Source of the DNA: Muscardinus avellanarius
Lineage: Eukaryota; Chordata; Mammalia; Rodentia; Gliridae
Direction of reading: 5' to 3'
DNA: 64,000 nucleotides
Assembly: GCA_963383645.1 (NCBI GenBank)
Contig: OY726574.1
Coordinates: 54,177,477 to 54,241,476 of the forward strand
The position numbers and the translations under genes are program-made. This document shows positions 10,253 to 19,762 of this stretch, piece by piece. The notes below the pieces were generated by a model, which was not told the origin of the DNA, ran no database searches, and worked only from the letters and a program-made list of their open reading frames with translations. How positions within the stretch are numbered: position 1 is the first letter of the stretch; each line of letters starts with the position of its first letter.

Positions 10253-11824
10253 GAATCTATAGTGTTTTTTTAATTTTATTTATTTTTTTTAATATTTTTA
10301 TGTAATAAAAAGTAAAAGTCCTTGTCCAACCATCCTTGTGGGGAATCTGTCTCTCACGCAGATCACTCAAGTTAATGGGAAAGATAGAACAGGGGGCCCA
10401 AGTCTGAGGTTATAAATAATAGAAAATAAAAGATCTTCCGTCTCCAGCAGGGGAATAGATGAGAGGATGGGAGGGCAAGATTGGGTGGGAACAGGCAGGG
10501 GAGGAGCAGAAACCCCCCCACCCCTGCTGAACCCTGGCCCTTTATCACTTTGAGGCCCCTCCCATTCAAGGTGCTTGGCAGGAATTCCCCAGCTCCCCCG
10601 GGGAAAGGGGGGGTTGGGGGGCTGGGACTGGTCCGAGCTGCTGGGGGAAGAGACATAGATCACTCTTCCCTCCACTCATGGAGGTCTCAGGTCGCGGCCA
10701 GGACAATCTTCAGTTCCCCGGGGGGGTGGAAGGGGAGCTGCTCGGCTAAGTCAGGAGACAGTCGGGGTCACTGAGAGCTTTGGGGTGTCCGATGTAGGGG
10801 TAGGGTGAGGGTGTGGAAGCTGAGAGTGCAGGCACCCCACTCTGGGGCACCACGCCTTGGGGGGGGGCCCCATGGCTCTGGGGTGGGTGCAGCAGCATCA
10901 CCTGGGGCGGGTGGGGAGCCCCAGGGTGAGGGGGCGGGGCTGCTGTGATTCCAGTTTGGACATGGGCCTGGGTAACATGGGCCATGTTGGTGAAGCCGTG
11001 GGGAAGCTGCTGGTGGGGATGCATGGCATACACAGCGGCTGGCTGGGGGAAGCTGCTCTGAGGGGACTGGGCAGAAGGTCCCGGCGGCAGAGAGGGCGGC
11101 GTGCCTGTCAGGGCCCCTGGATGGTACAGATTCTGCTGAGGCTGTCCACTGCCCAGGTGTGGGGCCTGCCCCGCCTGGTGCTGGACGGGACTGGGGGCCG
11201 CATGCTGGGACTGCGGCTGGCTCCCAGTGGGCGTGGTGGCCGGCTGCGGCTGGTGGGCATGGAGCGGTGTGGCATGGTGTGGATAGGACTGGTGAACAGT
11301 GGCATACAGGGCTTGCGGGGTAGGCTGCTCTGCAGAAGGGTACTGAGGAGTGGACGATGACACAATGGCCTGGGGATGGCTACCCGACGTCAGCATGCGA
11401 GGGTTGCTTTGAAGCATGGGGGCAAACACCGGCTGTGAGGGGTAGTGGGCCATAGGCTGCATCATGGCAGGCTGGCCTGGGAACTGCTGCGGGTTGTAGG
11501 GGATGTAGGAAGAGTAAGGTGTGGCAGCCACCAGCGGTGGGCCAGCAGCAGCAGCGGCCTGCATCATGGGAGGAGCTGAGACTGGCTGGTGTTGGTCAGA
11601 GCGCTGAGGGGGAAGGGAGCCTTTTGCTCCCCGGTACTTGCCCTGCTGCCCAGGCACCGAATTGGATACAGGATATGGGTACATCTGAGGTGCCTGCACA
11701 GCTGGTCCCATATGGATCTGAGGTATGTAGGAGATATACTGGGGGCTGTAAAGCACACTCTGGCCTGCTGTCAGCACCGGGATGGAGGGAGTTGAATGAG
11801 TCCGGGGCCGAATCTATAGTGTTT
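10253..11824 (-). pseudogene. ATXN2L: ATXN2L 5'-truncated retrocopy with open frame
   Basis: Processed copy of ataxin-2-like mRNA, reading right to left. The frame is open from the 5' junction at 11809 to a TAG at 10746-10748 (about 354 codons) with no stop or frameshift. Recognisable pieces are TPSIPVLTAGQSVLYSPQYI, SYIPQIHMGPAVQAPQMYPY, YNPQQFPGQPAMMQPMAHYP and NMAHVTQAHVQTG, ending in DPDCLLT. In the parent these are joined across several exons; here no introns remain. It is followed by about 480 bp of 3' UTR, an AATAAA-like signal and a ragged A-rich end near 10268-10295. The 15-bp TSD GAATCTATAGTGTTT lies at 10253-10267 and 11810-11824. ATXN2L is an RNA-binding stress-granule and P-body protein. 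Its LSm, LsmAD and PAM2 regions are absent, leaving only the Pro/Gln/His-rich C-terminus. There is no start codon near the junction; the first in-frame ATG encodes the M of IHMGPAV. Probably a young pseudogene; the final residues may reflect a splice isoform. Confidence 0.93.
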
Positions 11825-11995
11825 AAGTACAAAGTATAATGCCGGGCGTGGTGGCGCACGCTTGTGATCCCCGCACTTGGGAGGCTGAGACGGGAGGATC
11901 GCACAAGTTCGAAGCCAGCCTCAGCTACTGAGTGAGGCTCCCAGCAACTGAGTGAGACCCTGTTTCCAAATAAAATAGAAAATAGGGGACTTCCG

Positions 11996-12037
11996 GGAAG
12001 ATGGCGACCGAGAAAAGCGGGGCTTAAGAGCCCCGCT
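11996..12037 (+). promoter_or_regulatory. YY1-like site and hairpin at element 5' end
   Basis: 'gaagatggcgac' at 11997-12008 fits the YY1 core found at the start of L1 promoters. It is followed by a perfect 9-bp stem, AGCGGGGCT (12016-12024) and AGCCCCGCT (12029-12037), with loop TAAG. Further CGCCAT(A)-type cores lie at 12200-12209 and 12395-12404 on the other strand. Confidence 0.6.
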
Positions 12038-12753
12038 AACAACAAATATCCATTACCACAAAATCAGCGCCTTTCAAAGCCAGAAAACAACATCACCAGA
12101 GAAACAAAAAAATTCACCAGGCTCCAGAGAGAAAGCGGACTGAGAACAGAGCCACAGAGGAGATCCTCACGCCCGAGGACGCGGCAGACGTGGCAGCAGC
12201 GCCATACTGCCTGCGCCATCGGCGAATTCACGGGACGGCTACAGGCTGCGGAACAGCCAGGCGGGATTTCTCGGCACAGAGGACATCTAAAGCTCCCAGT
12301 GTCTGAGCTCAGCACACGCTTCAGGGATTCAGAGTGGAAATCAAAACCAAGAAAAAAAAAAACGCCAGCCCAACACCCGAGGGCATAGCAGCGGCGCCAT
12401 ATTGCCACCGGCGGCAGCAGCACCGAATTCACTACAGCTACATCTGCGTACTCAAGAACAGTGAGTCAAATTGCGGGCCACAGCGGAGAAATCCCAGTAC
12501 TGTACTCACTGGGACTTGACCCAGTGGGAGAGGGGCGGTGGCAGTGATATCACACCATAGGAGAACGTGCAACCTGGCACCCCACACAGTCTAAAGCAGC
12601 CTCTATCGACTCTCTGGGCCGGAGGCTCTGTGATACAACCCAGTAAAGGAGTAGTGGGGTCTGAGATACTACTGACTCGAGATCCAGAACACCTTAAGTG
12701 AAGTCATAGTGACCCAAGGGAAGAACCCAGAGAAGGCACAAACTTCCCAAATC

Positions 12754-13638
12754 ATGGGAAAGAGGAATAATACTGGAGCAATGAATGTTCACAACCCCAC
12801 AACATCAGAACCCGATAAAACAGAAAATCAGAGATTTCTAGAAGATCAAATCAGGAAAATAACTGTAGAAATAATAGAGGTGCTTCGAAAAGAACTCAGA
12901 GAGAGCCAAAAAGAGATAAAGGATGCAATTAATGAAGTAAAGGCCTCAATTCAAAGCACAAACAACCGATTAGACCACATGGAGAACAGAATCTCGCTCT
13001 TAGAAGATGATCATTCCAAAAATGAACGCATAGTTTCTAATCTAGGAAAAAATATCCGACAGCAGGAATCTGATATTGAAGAAATATGGGCCCATTTTAA
13101 GAGAGCTAACCTAAGAATAATTGGAATAGAGGAGGGAAAAGAAAGTGAAACCAAAGGGATCAACAATCTCTTCAAGGAAGTAATAGCAGAAAATTTTCCA
13201 GACATCGAGCAAGAGGCTGATACACAGGTCCAGGAAACTTATAGAACTCCCTTTAGACAGGATCGGAGAAGAGGATCCCCACGCCACATAATTGTCAAAA
13301 TGACCAATGTGGAAGCCAAGCAGAGAATCTTAAAGGCAACAAAAACAAAGGGCCAAGTGACATTCAGAGGCAAACCAATTAGAATCACTCCAGACTTCCC
13401 AAACCAAGTTATGAGAGCCAGAAGGGCTTGGAGTAACATATTCCAAACTCTGAAAGAAAACAACTTCCAGCCAAAAATTTCCTACCCAGCAAAACTTTCT
13501 ATCAAATTAGATGGAGAAATAAGAAGCTTCCATGACAAACAGAAACTGAAGGAATTTATGTCTTCAAAACCAGCACTAGAGAAAATACTCAAAGAGATTA
13601 ACTACAAAGAAGAAATAGGTAACACACATCAGAACTAG
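12754..13638 (+). CDS. L1 ORF1 protein (ORF1p), intact
   Basis: RNA-binding nucleic-acid chaperone of L1-type retrotransposons; it trimerises and coats the element RNA in cytoplasmic particles. 294 residues from ATG 12754 (MGKRNNTG); the frame stays open upstream to GTG 12709 but the ATG matches the family's usual MGK start. Residues about 25-125 form the heptad-rich coiled coil (IEVLRKELRESQKEIKDAI, LDHMENRISLLED). The central RRM-like domain has LRIIGI and PRHIIVKM. The C-terminal domain has GKPIRITPDF, ARRAWSNIF and YPAKLS, including the paired arginines and YPAKLS motif needed for RNA binding in this family. It is somewhat shorter than human ORF1p, mainly in the N-terminal region. No stop, frameshift or obvious lesion, so it looks young or selected. 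TAG stop at 13636-13638. No ORF2 follows. Confidence 0.93.
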   Translation: MGKRNNTGAMNVHNPTTSEPDKTENQRFLEDQIRKITVEIIEVLRKELRESQKEIKDAINEVKASIQSTNNRLDHMENRISLLEDDHSKNERIVSNLGKNIRQQESDIEEIWAHFKRANLRIIGIEEGKESETKGINNLFKEVIAENFPDIEQEADTQVQETYRTPFRQDRRRGSPRHIIVKMTNVEAKQRILKATKTKGQVTFRGKPIRITPDFPNQVMRARRAWSNIFQTLKENNFQPKISYPAKLSIKLDGEIRSFHDKQKLKEFMSSKPALEKILKEINYKEEIGNTHQN

Positions 13639-13764
13639 AGAAACAAGATTTTCCATCCAACAGACAACTAAGATTGGTTATCTGTGGAGATTCATTATTT
13701 ATGTTAGTCTGTTACCTATCTCTAAAGGGTATTGTTTGCCCTTATTGTTGTTAATTTTTAGGAT

Positions 13765-14375
13765 TTCTAGTTGGAATATTAATATACCTTCAGATATAGC
13801 ATTTGGAAATATTTTATCCCATTCTATTAGTAACTGTTAACTCTGTTTACATTGTCTTTGGATATACAATATGTTTTTTATTTTTTAAGGAGTTTGTATA
13901 CTCTTCTGTTGCCTGTGCCATTGAAATCATAACCAAGAAATCACTGCCAATTTCAATGTTGTGAGGTTTTATGACCCAGATTTTCTCCTAAAAGTTTATA
14001 GTCTTAAGATTTATATTTAGGTCTTTTATCTATTTTGAGTTAATATTTGTATATGGGATTAGGTAAGGGTCCAATTTTATTCTTTTCCATGTAATTATTA
14101 TTTTTCAACAATATTTAGTTAAAAGATTATTATTTCTACCACCAAATGTTTGTGGAAACCTTGTCAAAAATAACTTGACAATATAGGGAAGAATTTAGGT
14201 CTAGGCTTTTATTTAACTCCAATGGTTTATATATCTGCCTTTAGAATAGTACTACACTGTTTCAATTATTGTAGCTTTATATGGTTTGAAATCATAAAAT
14301 ATATATCTTCTAGCTTTGTTCTTTTTCAAGATCGTTGTGGGTACCTAGAGTCCATATTCCATATTAGGATAGATT
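13765..14375 (-). mobile_element. Antisense ancient L1 ORF2 segment within the element
   Basis: Reads as the complement of old L1 ORF2: 'tctgttgcctgtgccattga', 'accaagaaatcactgccaat', 'ttttgagttaatatttgtat', 'aggtaagggtccaattttat', 'ttgtagctttatatggtttg' and 'tttttcaagatcgttgtgg'. It is far more diverged than the neighbouring ORF1, yet lies within the same target-site duplication. Confidence 0.8.
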
Positions 14376-14845
14376 TTTTTTTCTGAAAAATAAATATATA
14401 AATATATGATAGTTTCACCTAAAAAATAGAAAAAAATAGATTCTCTGGTAAGAAAGAAAGCAAAAAGAAATATTGAAATGTTATCTTTAAGTCATCAAAA
14501 GCTTGGTATCAGACAAATGAAACTGTTATGTGAGATTATCATTTTTAATTTTGGATAAATTGCTATAATACTAGATGTCAACTACTAAGCCAAGCATAGG
14601 AGGAGGGGATAGGGAGAGAACGGGGTGGGGATCGGGTGGGGGCTGACTGGGCAATGTGTGCATGTATGTCTACAAAAGTATGTATCCCACTATGATGTAT
14701 GAATACAGTGCACCAATTAAAAATAAATATGAAAAAAAAAAAGAAAATAGGTCTGAGGGTATAGCCCAGAGGTAGAAAAGTCCCTGGCTTCCATCCCCAG
14801 TACCACAAAATAAGTAAATAAATAAATAAATAAATACAAGGTATA

Positions 14846-15073
14846 TATCACATTATATTAAATTATATTCCATGAAATAAAGAGAGAAAATATATTCAGT
14901 GCATAGTCAATTTTCTTTCTTCTAGGTCAGGTTCTTCCCTGGGCAACCAACATGTCCCTCCAAATGTTTTTCTCCATATCAACAAAGATATACATGCATC
15001 AATAATCATATATTCTATAAACTGATTTTCTATAGAAACAGGAGGAAATTTAGAAAAAGTATTTTTTAAAAAT
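14846..15073. other. Short AT-rich spacer
   Basis: No gene or repeat recognised. Confidence 0.5.
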
Positions 15074-15576
15074 CTAGGAGCTGGTTATGATGGTGCATGC
15101 TTGTAATCCCAGCATTCCGGAGGCGGAGACCAGAGAATTGCGAGGCCCTTAGCAACTCATTGAGATCCTGTTTCAAAAACAAAAAGATTAAGCCAGGGGT
15201 GGTGGCTGGTGGCGCATGCTTGTAATCCCCGCACTTGGGAGGCTGAGACAGGAGGATCATACAGGTTTGAAGCCAGTCTCAGCTACTTAGTGAGGCTTTC
15301 AGCAACTTGGTGAGACCCTGTTTCCAAATAAAAATATAAAAAAAGGTCTGGGAGCATAGCTCGGAGGTAGAAAGCCTCTGGGTTCCATCCCCAGTACCAC
15401 CAAAAAAATAGGACTGGGGTTATAGCTCAGAGGTTGAATGCCCCTGGGTTCCATCCCCAGACTCACAATAAAATAAAATAAAAATAAATAAAAAGACTAA
15501 AAAATAGGGGTAGGGGTATACTCGGAGGTTGAATGCCCCTGGGTTCCATCACCAGTACTGCGGGGAAAAAAAAAAA
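15074..15576 (+). mobile_element. SINE with two ID units, split by class B
   Basis: Head 15074-15190, then after the nested copy two ID units at 15408-15490 and 15500-15562. TSD AAAAATCTAGGAGC before (about 15069) and after (about 15574) shows the B1-ID-ID trimer moved as one unit. Confidence 0.8.
15190..15407 (+). mobile_element. Class B SINE, nested
   Basis: Head carries a small duplication ('ggtggctggtggcg'); linker 'ccaaataaaaatataaaa'. Confidence 0.9.
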
Positions 15577-15587
15577 AAAATCTAGGA

Positions 15588-15805
15588 GCCAGACATGGTG
15601 GAACACATCTGTAATTTCAGTACTTGGGAGGATGAGGCAGGAGGATCACAGGTTCACCGCCAGCCTCAGCGACTTAGTGAGGCCCTCTGCAACTTAGCGA
15701 AACCCTGTTTCAAAATGAAGAATGAAAATAATAAGGCTGAGGGTGTAGCTCAGAGGTGGAACGCCTCTTGGTTCAATCCCTGCCTGGTACTGTAAATAAT
15801 ATTAA
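15588..15805 (+). mobile_element. Class A SINE, diverged
   Basis: Complete head and tail; no clean A-tail. Confidence 0.85.
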
Positions 15806-15856
15806 AATTAAAATGTAAAAAAAACAGAAATATTATCTAATGAGAAAGAATTTTGG

Positions 15857-16042
15857 AGCCAGATATGGTGATGCATGCTTGTAATCCCAGTACCTGGGAA
15901 GCTGAGACAGGAGGATCATAGGTTCAAAGCCAGCTTTAGCAATTTAGGGAGACTCTGCTTCCAAATAAGAAATAAAGTCAGGCTGGGGGTGTAACCTGGA
16001 GGTAGAATGCCTCTGGGTTCAAGCCCTAGTACCACAAAAAAA
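15857..16042 (+). mobile_element. SINE, diverged, shortened head
   Basis: Head lacks part of the 'gaggccctctgcaac' repeat; ID tail intact. Confidence 0.8.
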
Positions 16043-16132
16043 GTAAAACACAAGGAGTTTGGAATGCTATGTGCATGTACAAACACATCGTGATGAATTC
16101 CACTATTATGTATAATAGTAATATTAATAATA

Positions 16133-16176
16133 ATTTTTTGCAGTACTGGGAATTAAACTCAGGGGCTCCCCACCAT
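16133..16176 (-). mobile_element. ID tail scrap
   Basis: 'gcagtactgggaattaaact' only. Confidence 0.5.
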
Positions 16177-16185
16177 GGAGCCAGT

Positions 16186-16227
<42 letters not shown>

Positions 16228-16310
16228 TACTTGGGATTGAACCCAGTGACATCTTTCCTTTGAGCTACATTTCCAGCCCTATATTTTATTCTTTTTCTTT
16301 TTCTTTTTTA

Positions 16311-16785
16311 TGCAGTACTGGGGATGGAACCCAGGGGCATTCTACCTCTGAGTAACACTCCCAGCCCTATTTTTTCTCCTCCTCCTCCTCCTCCTCCTCC
16401 TCCTCCTCCTCCTCCTCCTCCTCCTCCTCCTCCTCCTTCTTTTTGCAGCACTGGGGATGGAACCCAGGAGCATTCTACGTTTGAGCAACACCTCCAGCCC
16501 TATTTTTTTTTTTTTATTGTTCAGCAAGGTCTCACTGGGTTGCAGAGGGCCTCACTAAGTAGCTGAGGCTGGCTGCAAACCGTGATCCCGGTCTCAGCCT
16601 CCCAAATGCTGGGACTACAAGTGTGCGTCACCACGCCTGGCCTTTATGCTTTATTTTGAAACAGGGTCTCACTAAGTTGCAGAGGACCTCACAAATTGCT
16701 GAGGATGGCTGCAAACCTGTGATCCTTCTGTTTCAGCCTCCCAAGTACTGGGATTACAGGTGTGCACCGCCACACTCAGCTATGC
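16311..16785 (-). mobile_element. Middle SINE of a triple nest
   Basis: ID part 16311-16375, head 16644-16785. Confidence 0.75.
16376..16643 (-). mobile_element. Inner SINE of a triple nest, (CCT)n tail
   Basis: Tail is (CTC)20 at 16376-16437; complete ID and head follow to 'cacgcctggcc'. Confidence 0.85.
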
Positions 16786-16939
16786 CTAGTCCTTTTAATG
16801 TTTCGTTTTGAGACAGGGTCTTGCTAAGTTGCTGAGGCTAGTCTTGAACTTGCAGTCCTCCTTGTATCAGTTCCATGTATCTGGATTACAGGTATGTACT
16901 GCTGCACCTGGCTATTATGTGTAATTATACTGCACTAAT

Positions 16940-17158
16940 AAATTTTTTTTTTTTTGCAGTACTGGGGATGAAGCTAAGGGGCGTTCTTCCTCCGAACTAC
17001 ACCCCCCAGCCCTAATTTTTTATTCTTTAGTTTTGAAACAGGGTCTCACTGAGTTACAAGGGGCCTCACTAAGGAGCTGAGGCTGTCCGCGAACCCCGAT
17101 CCTCATGTCTCCACCTCCTAAATGCTGGGATTACAAGTGTGTGCCACCATGTCCAGCC
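16940..17158 (-). mobile_element. Class A SINE
   Basis: T12 tail and complete head. Confidence 0.9.
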
Positions 17159-17212
17159 AACTAATATAAATTTTTAATAATCATATTTAAGAATAACTAG
17201 TTAAAATACCTT

Positions 17213-17400
17213 AGAAACTTTTTAGGGGATACTGGGACTTAAACCCAGGGGCTTTCTGCCCCTGAGATACAACTCCAGCCCTTTTTATTTTGAATCAGGT
17301 TCTCACTAAATTGCTAGGGCTGGTCTTAAACCTGTGATTCTCCTATCACCCTCTCAAGTACTAGGATTACAGGTATGTACCACCTCACCTGACCTGGCTA
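17213..17400 (-). mobile_element. SINE, old
   Basis: Short linker, many substitutions. Confidence 0.75.
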
Positions 17401-17407
17401 GAAAGTT

Positions 17408-17611
17408 CATTTTTTTGGTACTGGAGATTGAACCCTGAGACATTCTACCTCCGAGCTACACTCCCAGCCCTATTTTATCTTTATTTTGAAACAGAGTCTT
17501 AGTTGATGAGAGTCTCACTACTTGCCACAGGCTGTTCTCAAACCTACGATCCTCTTGTCTCAGCCTCCCAAGTACCAAGATTACAGATGTATGCCACCAT
17601 GCCTGGTTTAG
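17408..17611 (-). mobile_element. SINE
   Basis: Likely TSD AGAAA(G/C)TT on both sides. Confidence 0.8.
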
Positions 17612-17702
17612 AAACTTTTTTTTTTAAAGTAAAAGTAATGAAGTTGAACTAGTTTGGGCCAGAAAATGGTCATATATAATGGTAGTTCCATAAGATTAAG
17701 TC

Positions 17703-17792
17703 ATAGGGTTGGTGTGTAGGTCAGTGGTGGAGTGTATGTTCAGCATGTGTGAGGCTCAGAGTTTAATCACCAGCAAAATAAAATAAAAGATT
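17703..17792 (+). mobile_element. Free ID monomer
   Basis: Keeps the single-ID middle 'tgttcagcatgtgtgaggct' that marks old, solo ID elements. Confidence 0.7.
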
Positions 17793-18039
17793 GTGTCACA
17801 TCTCCTAGTGTTGTTCACAGCTGTAAGTACTCCCTCTATTATGTATGCACAATGGTGAAACTGCCTAACAATACAATATTTAGAATATATCCTCTGTTGC
17901 TAAAAGTCTCACGACTATATATCTCTAATGAAATAGAATGGTTTGGGGATGAGTAAAATTATGTGTAACAATTTATGTGTGATAATGAAAGATCATGTTC
18001 CTTAAGAAAAACGTTGATGTTTCATACATGGCATTAGCA
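17793..18039. other. Unassigned spacer
   Basis: No gene or repeat recognised. Confidence 0.5.
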
Positions 18040-18246
18040 GTCTGGGCGTGGGGGTGCACAGCAGTACTGGAGACACTGAGATGGGAGGATTGCAGGTTTG
18101 AGGCCAGCCTCAGCGACTTCATGAGCCTCTTAGCAACTTAGCAGGACCCTGTTTCAAAATAAAAAATAAAAAGGTCTTGGGGTGGAGCTCAGAGGTAGAA
18201 TGCCCCTGGGTTCAATCCCCAGTACCATAAACATGTAAGTAAATAA
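18040..18246 (+). mobile_element. SINE, head deleted internally
   Basis: Head lacks 'cttgtaatccc'; ID tail good. Confidence 0.8.
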
Positions 18247-18397
18247 AGTGCATTAACAGAATTGTTTTGCAATTTGCAAAAGTACAGCTAGGTTCTCATC
18301 TTATTCAATGTATCAAAATATGCTCCAATTAGAATTGAAAAAAATATGATGTGACAGGAGGGTAGGGGACAAAATATATATCAGGCTTTTGGAAGAT

Positions 18398-18590
18398 GAT
18401 GAGCTTGATGGTACATGCCTGTAACCCCACCCCAGCTACTTGGGAGGCTGAGGCGTGAGGATTTCAAGTTTGAGGCCAGCCTGCGCAGCTTAGCAAGATC
18501 CTGTCTCAAAACAAAAATAAAAAGGGCTGGGGATATAGCTCAATGGCAAAGTACCACTAGGTTCAAGGTTCAATCGCCGTTACTGCAAAA
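18398..18590 (+). mobile_element. SINE, old form
   Basis: Linker 'caaaacaaaaataaaaaggg' and tail 'ggggatatagctcaatggca' are closer to ancestral ID than to classes A-C. Confidence 0.75.
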
Positions 18591-18799
18591 AAAAACAAAA
18601 CAAAACAAAACAAAACCCAGAACAACAACAAAAACTGGAGGGGCTGGAGGAGATGTTGGAATTTTCTAAACATAAAAATAGCAGAAAATGTAAAAGACTT
18701 TAAAAAGTCAGATCTGACAGAAATTTTAAAAGTAATATTTTGTCACACATATATGTACACACACAGAGATTAATAAGAATACTTAAGAACCAAGTGATG

Positions 18800-19262
18800 G
18801 GCTGGGCACAGTGGCACACACCTGTAATCCCAGTGCCTGGAGGCTGAGACAGGAGAGCAGGAGATCGGCAAGTTGGACGCCAGCTTCAGCAATTTAATGA
18901 CACCATCAGCAAGTCAGTGAGACCTTGTTTCAAAATAAAGAATAAAGTAGAGCCAACCGTGGTGGCATATGCCTGTGATCTCAGTATTTGGGAGGTTGAG
19001 ACAGGAGGATTTCAGGTTTGAGGACAGTCTTAGCAAGTAGTAAGGCTCTCATTAACCTCCTGAGACCCTGTTTTATAAAAATAAAATAGGGCTGGGGTGT
19101 AGCTCAGAGGTAGAATGCCCCTGGGTTCAATCCTCAGTGCCACAAAATAAATAAATAACCAAACAAACAAATAAATAAATAAATAAATAAAAATAGGGCT
19201 AAGGGGTATAGCTCAGAAGTAGAATAACCCTGGGTTCAATCCCTAGTACCACACACAAAAAG
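18800..19262 (+). mobile_element. SINE split by another SINE
   Basis: Head 18800-18950, ID tail 19194-19262. Confidence 0.8.
18951..19193 (+). mobile_element. Class A SINE, nested, (AAAT)n tail
   Basis: Inserted in the host linker in the same orientation; (AAAT)n/(AAAC)n tail at 19146-19190. Confidence 0.85.
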
Positions 19263-19327
19263 AATCAATTGATTAATAGGCATAGGCACAGAATATAAGA
19301 AAATTAATGCACAGAAAAAGAAAAACA

Positions 19328-19472
19328 GCCGGGCGTGGTGGCGCACACTTGTAATCCCAGCATTTGGGAGGCTGAGACAGGAGAATCTTGGTTCGAGGAC
19401 AGCCTCAGCTAATTAGTGAGGTTCTCTGCAACTCAGTGAGACCATGTTTTCAAAATAAAGAATAAAAAATAG
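19328..19472 (+). mobile_element. SINE head next to a full SINE
   Basis: Class A head ending at the linker; its ID tail is missing or displaced by 19473-19690. Confidence 0.75.
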
Positions 19473-19690
19473 GAGCCGGGTGTGGTGGTGCACGCTTGTA
19501 ATCCCAGCATTCGGGAGGCTGAGACCCGAGGATCACAGTTCGCGGACAGCCTCAGCTATATAGTGAGGCCCTCTGCAACTAGTGAGACCCGGTTTCAAAA
19601 TAAAGAATAAAAAATTGTGCAGGGGTGTAGCTCAGAGGTCAAATGCCTCTGGGTTCCATCCCCAAACCTGCCAAAAAAAAAAAAAAAGAA
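19473..19690 (+). mobile_element. Class A SINE
   Basis: Complete, A15 tail. Confidence 0.9.
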
Positions 19691-19762
19691 ATTTACATTT
19701 ACGGAAAATATACTTGTAAGATTATATAAGATAAAAACTAGTATAAAAAATTATACATATAA

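Larger units (their letters stand above)
11987..14741 (+). mobile_element. ORF1-only L1-derived (half-L1-like) element
   Basis: A 2755-bp insertion with TSD AGAAAATAGG at 11977-11986 and 14742-14751. Order: 5' UTR (11987-12753) starting 'ggacttccgggaagatggcg'; intact ORF1 (12754-13638); a middle stretch; then an L1-style 3' end with a G-rich purine tract (about 14595-14650), AATAAA at 14722-14727 and an A-tail. There is no ORF2. The middle (about 13765-14375) is antisense sequence of an older L1. Because one TSD brackets everything, the simplest reading is a single retrotransposition of a composite RNA, mobilised in trans by an autonomous L1. Known HAL1 elements also carry ORF1 without ORF2. 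Rearrangement after insertion is the main alternative. Confidence 0.85.
11841..14834 (+). mobile_element. Class B SINE split by an L1-derived element
   Basis: Head 11841-11976; tail resumes at 14752 ('gtctgagggtatagccc') and ends in (AAAT)n at 14811-14834. Its own TSD is TACAAAGTATA (11828-11838) against TACAAGGTATA (14835-14845). Confidence 0.92.
16187..16918 (-). mobile_element. Outer SINE of a triple nest
   Basis: (TG)n tail 16187-16225, ID part to 16290, B1 head 16800-16918. Two younger SINEs sit between. Confidence 0.75.

Noticed and set aside
10857..11360. 167-codon plus-strand frame
   Set aside because: Shadow on the opposite strand of the ATXN2L retrocopy.
12709..12753. Upstream GTG start for ORF1
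   Set aside because: GTG is not a normal mammalian start, and the ATG at 12754 gives the family-typical MGK start.
16324..16566. Proline-run ORF
   Set aside because: Translation of a (CTC)n SINE tail.
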